64,000 nucleotides of DNA from assembly GCA_937873315.1 (NCBI GenBank), contig CALMQX010000033.1, positions 304,795 to 368,794 on the forward strand, in the 5' to 3' direction. The position numbers were made by a program, and so were the translations under genes. The DNA comes from an uncultured Nostocoides sp. Lineage in GTDB: Bacteria > Actinomycetota > Actinomycetes > Actinomycetales > Dermatophilaceae. Position 1 is the stretch's first letter. The number at the start of each line of letters is the position of its first letter. Of the stretch, positions 63,878 to 64,000 are shown one piece after another. A model generated the notes under the pieces. The model had not been told where the DNA came from. It made no database searches and was given only the letters and a program-made list of their open reading frames with translations.

Positions 63878-63883
63878 AGGCTA
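63878..63883 (-). promoter_or_regulatory. -10 element, leaderless promoter of parE
   Basis: TAGCCT on the minus strand, 6 bases (GGCCGC) before GTG. A 20-bp tandem array starts 45 bases further upstream of it. Confidence 0.5.
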
Positions 63884-63928
63884 GTTCGTGGCACCGACGT
63901 TCGGAGCCGACGACACGGCCTTGGATCG

Positions 63929-64000
63929 CAGGTCACGATCCGAGGCGTCAGGTCACGATCCGAGGCGTCAGGTCACGATCCGAGGCGTCAGGTCACGATC
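63929..64000. repeat. 20-bp tandem repeat array, cut by window edge
   Basis: The unit GGTCACGATCCGAGGCGTCA repeats exactly three times from 63931 and begins a fourth copy at the window end; two matching bases (CA) precede it. All visible copies are identical. Because 20 is not a multiple of 3 and stops do not need to be avoided, a coding role is unlikely. The array lies upstream of the parE promoter and its full length is unknown. Confidence 0.95.

Noticed and set aside
63929..64000. CRISPR array
   Set aside because: Copies abut directly with no spacers and the unit is only 20 bp; it is a simple tandem repeat.
1..64000. prophage, integron, IS element or defence island
   Set aside because: No integrase, transposase, terminase, restriction or toxin-antitoxin gene was found; tRNA genes show no flanking attachment-site repeat that I can see.

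Overview
The window reads as a chromosomal, accessory-poor segment from a high-GC Gram-positive actinobacterium (about two-thirds GC by eye). The gene families point to the order Micrococcales, perhaps near Intrasporangiaceae or Dermatophilaceae; that placement is inference from SepH, DUF3000, DUF3710, DUF4193, DUF5998, TIGR02611 and an actinobacterial-type MsrB/LigD repertoire. I found no insertion sequence, prophage, CRISPR array or rRNA operon. Coding density is very high, and many neighbouring same-strand genes overlap by 1 to 8 bases (GTGA, ATGA, TGATG junctions).

Layout. 1-4.5 kb: the 5' part of thrS, a GPP34 protein and a divergent S9 peptidase. 4.6-8.9 kb: a fatty-acid operon (fadA2-fabG4-htdX type) with a divergent TetR regulator. 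8.8-13.6 kb: MOSC, tRNA-Val(CAC), a TIGR02611 membrane protein, pabC, pabB, a P-loop kinase, a NYN-domain protein and a tRNA-Gly/Cys/Val operon. 13.8-24.2 kb: YihY, PPK2, a RibD-like reductase, a hydrolase coupled to a polymerase-ligase LigD, MsrB, a DUF4349 lipoprotein, EamA, DUF3000 and RNase D. 24.3-31.6 kb: fadA-fadB, a MurA paralogue with an N-terminal helix-turn-helix, dxs, and a small gene under an SOS box. 31.6-36.7 kb: P450, alpha/beta hydrolase, a tocopherol-cyclase-like protein, a BNR-repeat protein, GNAT, and a long inverted repeat. 36.7-47.6 kb: aconitase, a TRAM-domain RNA methyltransferase, a KimA-like potassium transporter opposite two TrkA/RCK genes, then the conserved DUF3159-OB-DUF3710-dut-DUF4193-suhB block (same gene order as the Rv2689c-Rv2701c region of M. 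tuberculosis, from memory). 47.7-54.5 kb: sepH, a four-gene coupled operon (Pat-like acetyltransferase, DUF5998, AlkP-type phosphatase, thymidine kinase) and a nitroreductase. 54.5-64 kb: parC and parE flanking a CUT1 sugar ABC operon with its LacI regulator, ending in a 20-bp tandem array upstream of parE.

Two signals run through the whole window. First, at least 17 start codons lie 6-8 bases after a TANNNT -10 hexamer, so leaderless transcripts appear to be a main mode of expression. Second, the heptamer CGGCATA/TATGCCG occurs about 59 times by eye against roughly 7 expected, in all reading frames and in intergenic DNA. The strongest locus-specific leads are the HTH-MurA fusion with a palindrome on its own promoter, the SOS box overlapping the start codon of an unknown gene, the KimA-like transporter paired with RCK proteins, the lysine-rich PPK2 tail, the 36.5-kb inverted repeat and the tandem array at the right edge.
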